A stretch of 15,306 nt of DNA. Origin: JAPLKB01 sp964429485 (GTDB taxonomy: Bacteria; Desulfobacterota; Syntrophorhabdia; Syntrophorhabdales; Syntrophorhabdaceae). Positions 14,727 through 15,306 of this stretch are shown here, piece by piece. The notes below the pieces were generated by a model. The model was not told the DNA's origin, did no database searches, and saw only the letters and a list, made by a program, of their open reading frames with translations. The stretch lies in the NCBI GenBank assembly GCA_964429485.1, contig CAYSBW010000050.1, forward strand, positions 1-15,306, read 5' to 3'. Positions within the stretch are counted from its first letter, which is position 1. Every line of letters starts with the position of its first letter. The translations under genes were made by a program, and so were the position numbers.

Positions 14727-14755
14727 AAATATGTTATATTTTATTTAACATATTT
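14727..14755. repeat. AT-rich perfect inverted repeat upstream of promoter P1
   Basis: AAATATGTTA (14727-14736) and TAACATATTT (14746-14755) are exact reverse complements separated by 9 nt. The repeat ends one base before the TTGACA box. It lacks a GC stem and a T-tract, so a DNA-binding site (activator or UP-element-like) is more likely than a terminator, although it is also the only hairpin between lpxL and the next gene. Confidence 0.6.
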
Positions 14756-14756
14756 C

Positions 14757-14786
14757 TTGACAAGCAATATCTGTTTGATATATAAA
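14757..14786 (+). promoter_or_regulatory. Strong sigma70-type promoter P1
   Basis: A perfect TTGACA (14757-14762) and TATAAA (14781-14786, five of six) are 18 bp apart. The start should fall near 14793, leaving a leader of about 195 nt before ATG 14987. The -10 box lies inside the first of two palindromic repeats, so a repressor bound there would block it. Confidence 0.6.
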
Positions 14787-14809
14787 ACATATGTTTGATA
14801 TATGAAACA
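14772..14809. promoter_or_regulatory. Two tandem 18-bp palindromic operator-like sites
   Basis: TGTTTGATATATAAAACA (14772-14789) and TGTTTGATATATGAAACA (14792-14809) differ at one base and are repeated with a period of 20 bp. Each is an imperfect palindrome of the form TGTTT-n-ATATAT-n-AAACA. The first covers the P1 -10 box and the second the expected transcription start. This is the classic placement of repressor dimer sites on the same face of the helix. The protein is unknown; no regulator gene is in the window. Confidence 0.6.
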
Positions 14810-14895
14810 CTGGAGAAAACAAAAAATAATCTGTAACTGATGATTATTTTGCTACTAAATAAGAAGTTTGCTTTTGCCCTTTCTAAAACGTGAAT

Positions 14896-14925
14896 TTGGA
14901 ATTAATGAATTAATCAAGTTATAAT
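14896..14925 (+). promoter_or_regulatory. Second promoter candidate P2
   Basis: TTGGAA (14896-14901, four of six) and a perfect TATAAT (14920-14925) are 18 bp apart. The predicted start near 14932 gives a leader of about 55 nt before ATG 14987. The region is AT-rich, so chance matches are possible. If real, the downstream gene has both a regulated distal promoter and a plain proximal promoter. Confidence 0.4.
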
Positions 14926-14973
14926 GCTAATTCAGGCAAAAGAGAAAATAAAGTATATGTATCAAGTCATTAG

Positions 14974-14980
14974 AGGAGGG
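14974..14980 (+). promoter_or_regulatory. Strong Shine-Dalgarno that decides the small-protein start
   Basis: AGGAGGG stands 6 nt before ATG 14987. The same frame is open back to ATG 14924, but that codon lies inside the P2 -10/start region and has no ribosome site, so 14987 is the better start. Confidence 0.75.
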
Positions 14981-14986
14981 CAGGAC

Positions 14987-15193
14987 ATGTTTTTTAGGGT
15001 TTATTGTAGTAAAAAGGAGATCGAGGCCCCGGATATTGAGACTGCAAAGCAAATTCTTGTTAATTCGCTTGATGAAGTTGTGTGGTTGCTTCCAGTAACA
15101 GATACTCCTTTCGCGCCTCCGGCAAGAGAACCTAAAAAGATTGAAGTAAAGGAAAAGAAACTCGGAACAGGCTCAATGACCCTGCGCCATTAA
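14987..15193 (+). CDS. Small protein of unknown function (68 aa)
   Basis: I do not recognise this family. The 68-residue protein begins MFFRVYCSKKEIEAPDIETA, reading as a short beta strand then a helix (DIETAKQILVNSLDEVVWLL, about 16-35). It then has a Pro-rich turn (PVTDTPFAPPAREP) and a Lys-rich tail ending GTGSMTLRH. It has one Cys, no signal peptide and no transmembrane helix. It does not end in the Gly-Gly of MoaD/ThiS sulfur carriers. The strong ribosome site and dedicated promoters argue that it is a real, well-expressed gene. It lies 83 nt before a probable aldehyde:ferredoxin oxidoreductase-type gene in the same direction, so a role linked to that enzyme (assembly, partner or regulator) is a guess from position only. 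Confidence 0.65.
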   Translation: MFFRVYCSKKEIEAPDIETAKQILVNSLDEVVWLLPVTDTPFAPPAREPKKIEVKEKKLGTGSMTLRH

Positions 15194-15230
15194 AACGTAC
15201 TATGAAAGTACGCGAAATATAGATAACCTG

Positions 15231-15253
15231 CGCAGCTTCAAATCAAGGCTGCG
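15231..15253 (+). other. Stem-loop in the leader of the last gene
   Basis: CGCAGCTT (15231-15238) pairs with AAGCTGCG-like AGGCTGCG (15246-15253), one pair being U-G, around a 7-nt loop. A smaller hairpin, CGTACT with AGTACG (15196-15212), lies just after the small-protein stop. Neither is followed by a T run, so they are not simple terminators. RNA processing, mRNA stabilisation or control of the next gene's translation are possibilities. Confidence 0.4.
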
Positions 15254-15276
15254 AACAGATCTTAGAGGTGTAAAAC

Positions 15277-15306
15277 ATGAGGTATGCAGAAACAGGGTAT
15301 AACCTG
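15277..15306 (+). CDS. Start of a probable aldehyde:ferredoxin oxidoreductase family gene (partial)
   Basis: ATG 15277 follows AGAGGTG (15264-15270) at 6 nt and opens a frame running off the window: MRYAETGYNL. This decapeptide matches, from memory, the usual beginning of tungsten-dependent AOR-family proteins in Desulfobacterota (aldehyde oxidoreductases and BamB-type benzoyl-CoA reductase subunits), whose N-terminal domain starts MRYAETG followed by a beta strand. Ten residues cannot prove a family, so the call is tentative. If right, the two upstream promoters and the 68-residue protein belong to the operon of this oxygen-sensitive enzyme. Confidence 0.42.
   Translation, partial: MRYAETGYNL

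Noticed and set aside
14924..14986. 21-residue N-terminal extension of the small protein from ATG 14924
   Set aside because: ATG 14924 overlaps the P2 -10 region and lacks a Shine-Dalgarno, whereas ATG 14987 has AGGAGGG at ideal spacing.

Overview
The window reads as a gene-dense chromosomal segment of a Gram-negative, anaerobic-type bacterium with moderately low GC (A/T-rich third positions, many AAA/ATA/GAA codons). LPS-type genes (a GT9 heptosyltransferase-like protein and an LpxL/HtrB-type acyltransferase), a periplasmic M48 protease, the order hisC-cmk-ispH-rpsA, an archaeal-type bifunctional FBP aldolase/phosphatase and the probable start of an aldehyde:ferredoxin oxidoreductase-type gene at the right edge together suggest Desulfobacterota (former Deltaproteobacteria) or a close relative. 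This placement is an inference; no 16S gene is present.

Layout. 1-210: the 3' end of an unrecognised gene, followed by a C-rich, almost G-free spacer. 337-2672 (+): two exported envelope proteins, a D-Ala-D-Ala carboxypeptidase (S11) with a very lysine-rich tail and a BepA-like M48 metalloprotease with TPR-like repeats, only 5 nt apart. 4990-2734 (-): a GT9 glycosyltransferase, then a soluble PRC-barrel/MgtE_N/CBS protein. 5050-5125 (+): tRNA-Pro(GGG). 5369-14706 (+): a long co-directional run: class V FBPase, miaB, bifunctional nuclease, PHP phosphoesterase, hisC, cmk, ispH, rpsA, a 57-residue Trm112-like zinc protein and an LpxL-type acyltransferase. 14707-14986: an A/T-rich control region with two promoter candidates and two 18-bp palindromes spaced 20 bp apart. 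14987-15193: a 68-residue unknown protein with a strong Shine-Dalgarno. 15277-end: the first ten codons of a probable tungsten aldehyde oxidoreductase-family gene.

How they fit together. The central run mixes gluconeogenesis (FBPA/P), tRNA modification (MiaB), histidine synthesis (HisC, possibly with the PHP protein as histidinol phosphatase), nucleotide and isoprenoid supply (Cmk, IspH), translation (S1) and lipid A acylation. It is mostly conserved housekeeping material; cmk/ispH overlap and miaB/bfn abut, so at least those are translationally coupled. I see no mobile element, CRISPR array or phage gene. The part most likely to hold something undescribed is the right end: an apparently repressor-controlled promoter, an unknown small protein, and a leader with two stem-loops in front of the oxidoreductase-like gene.
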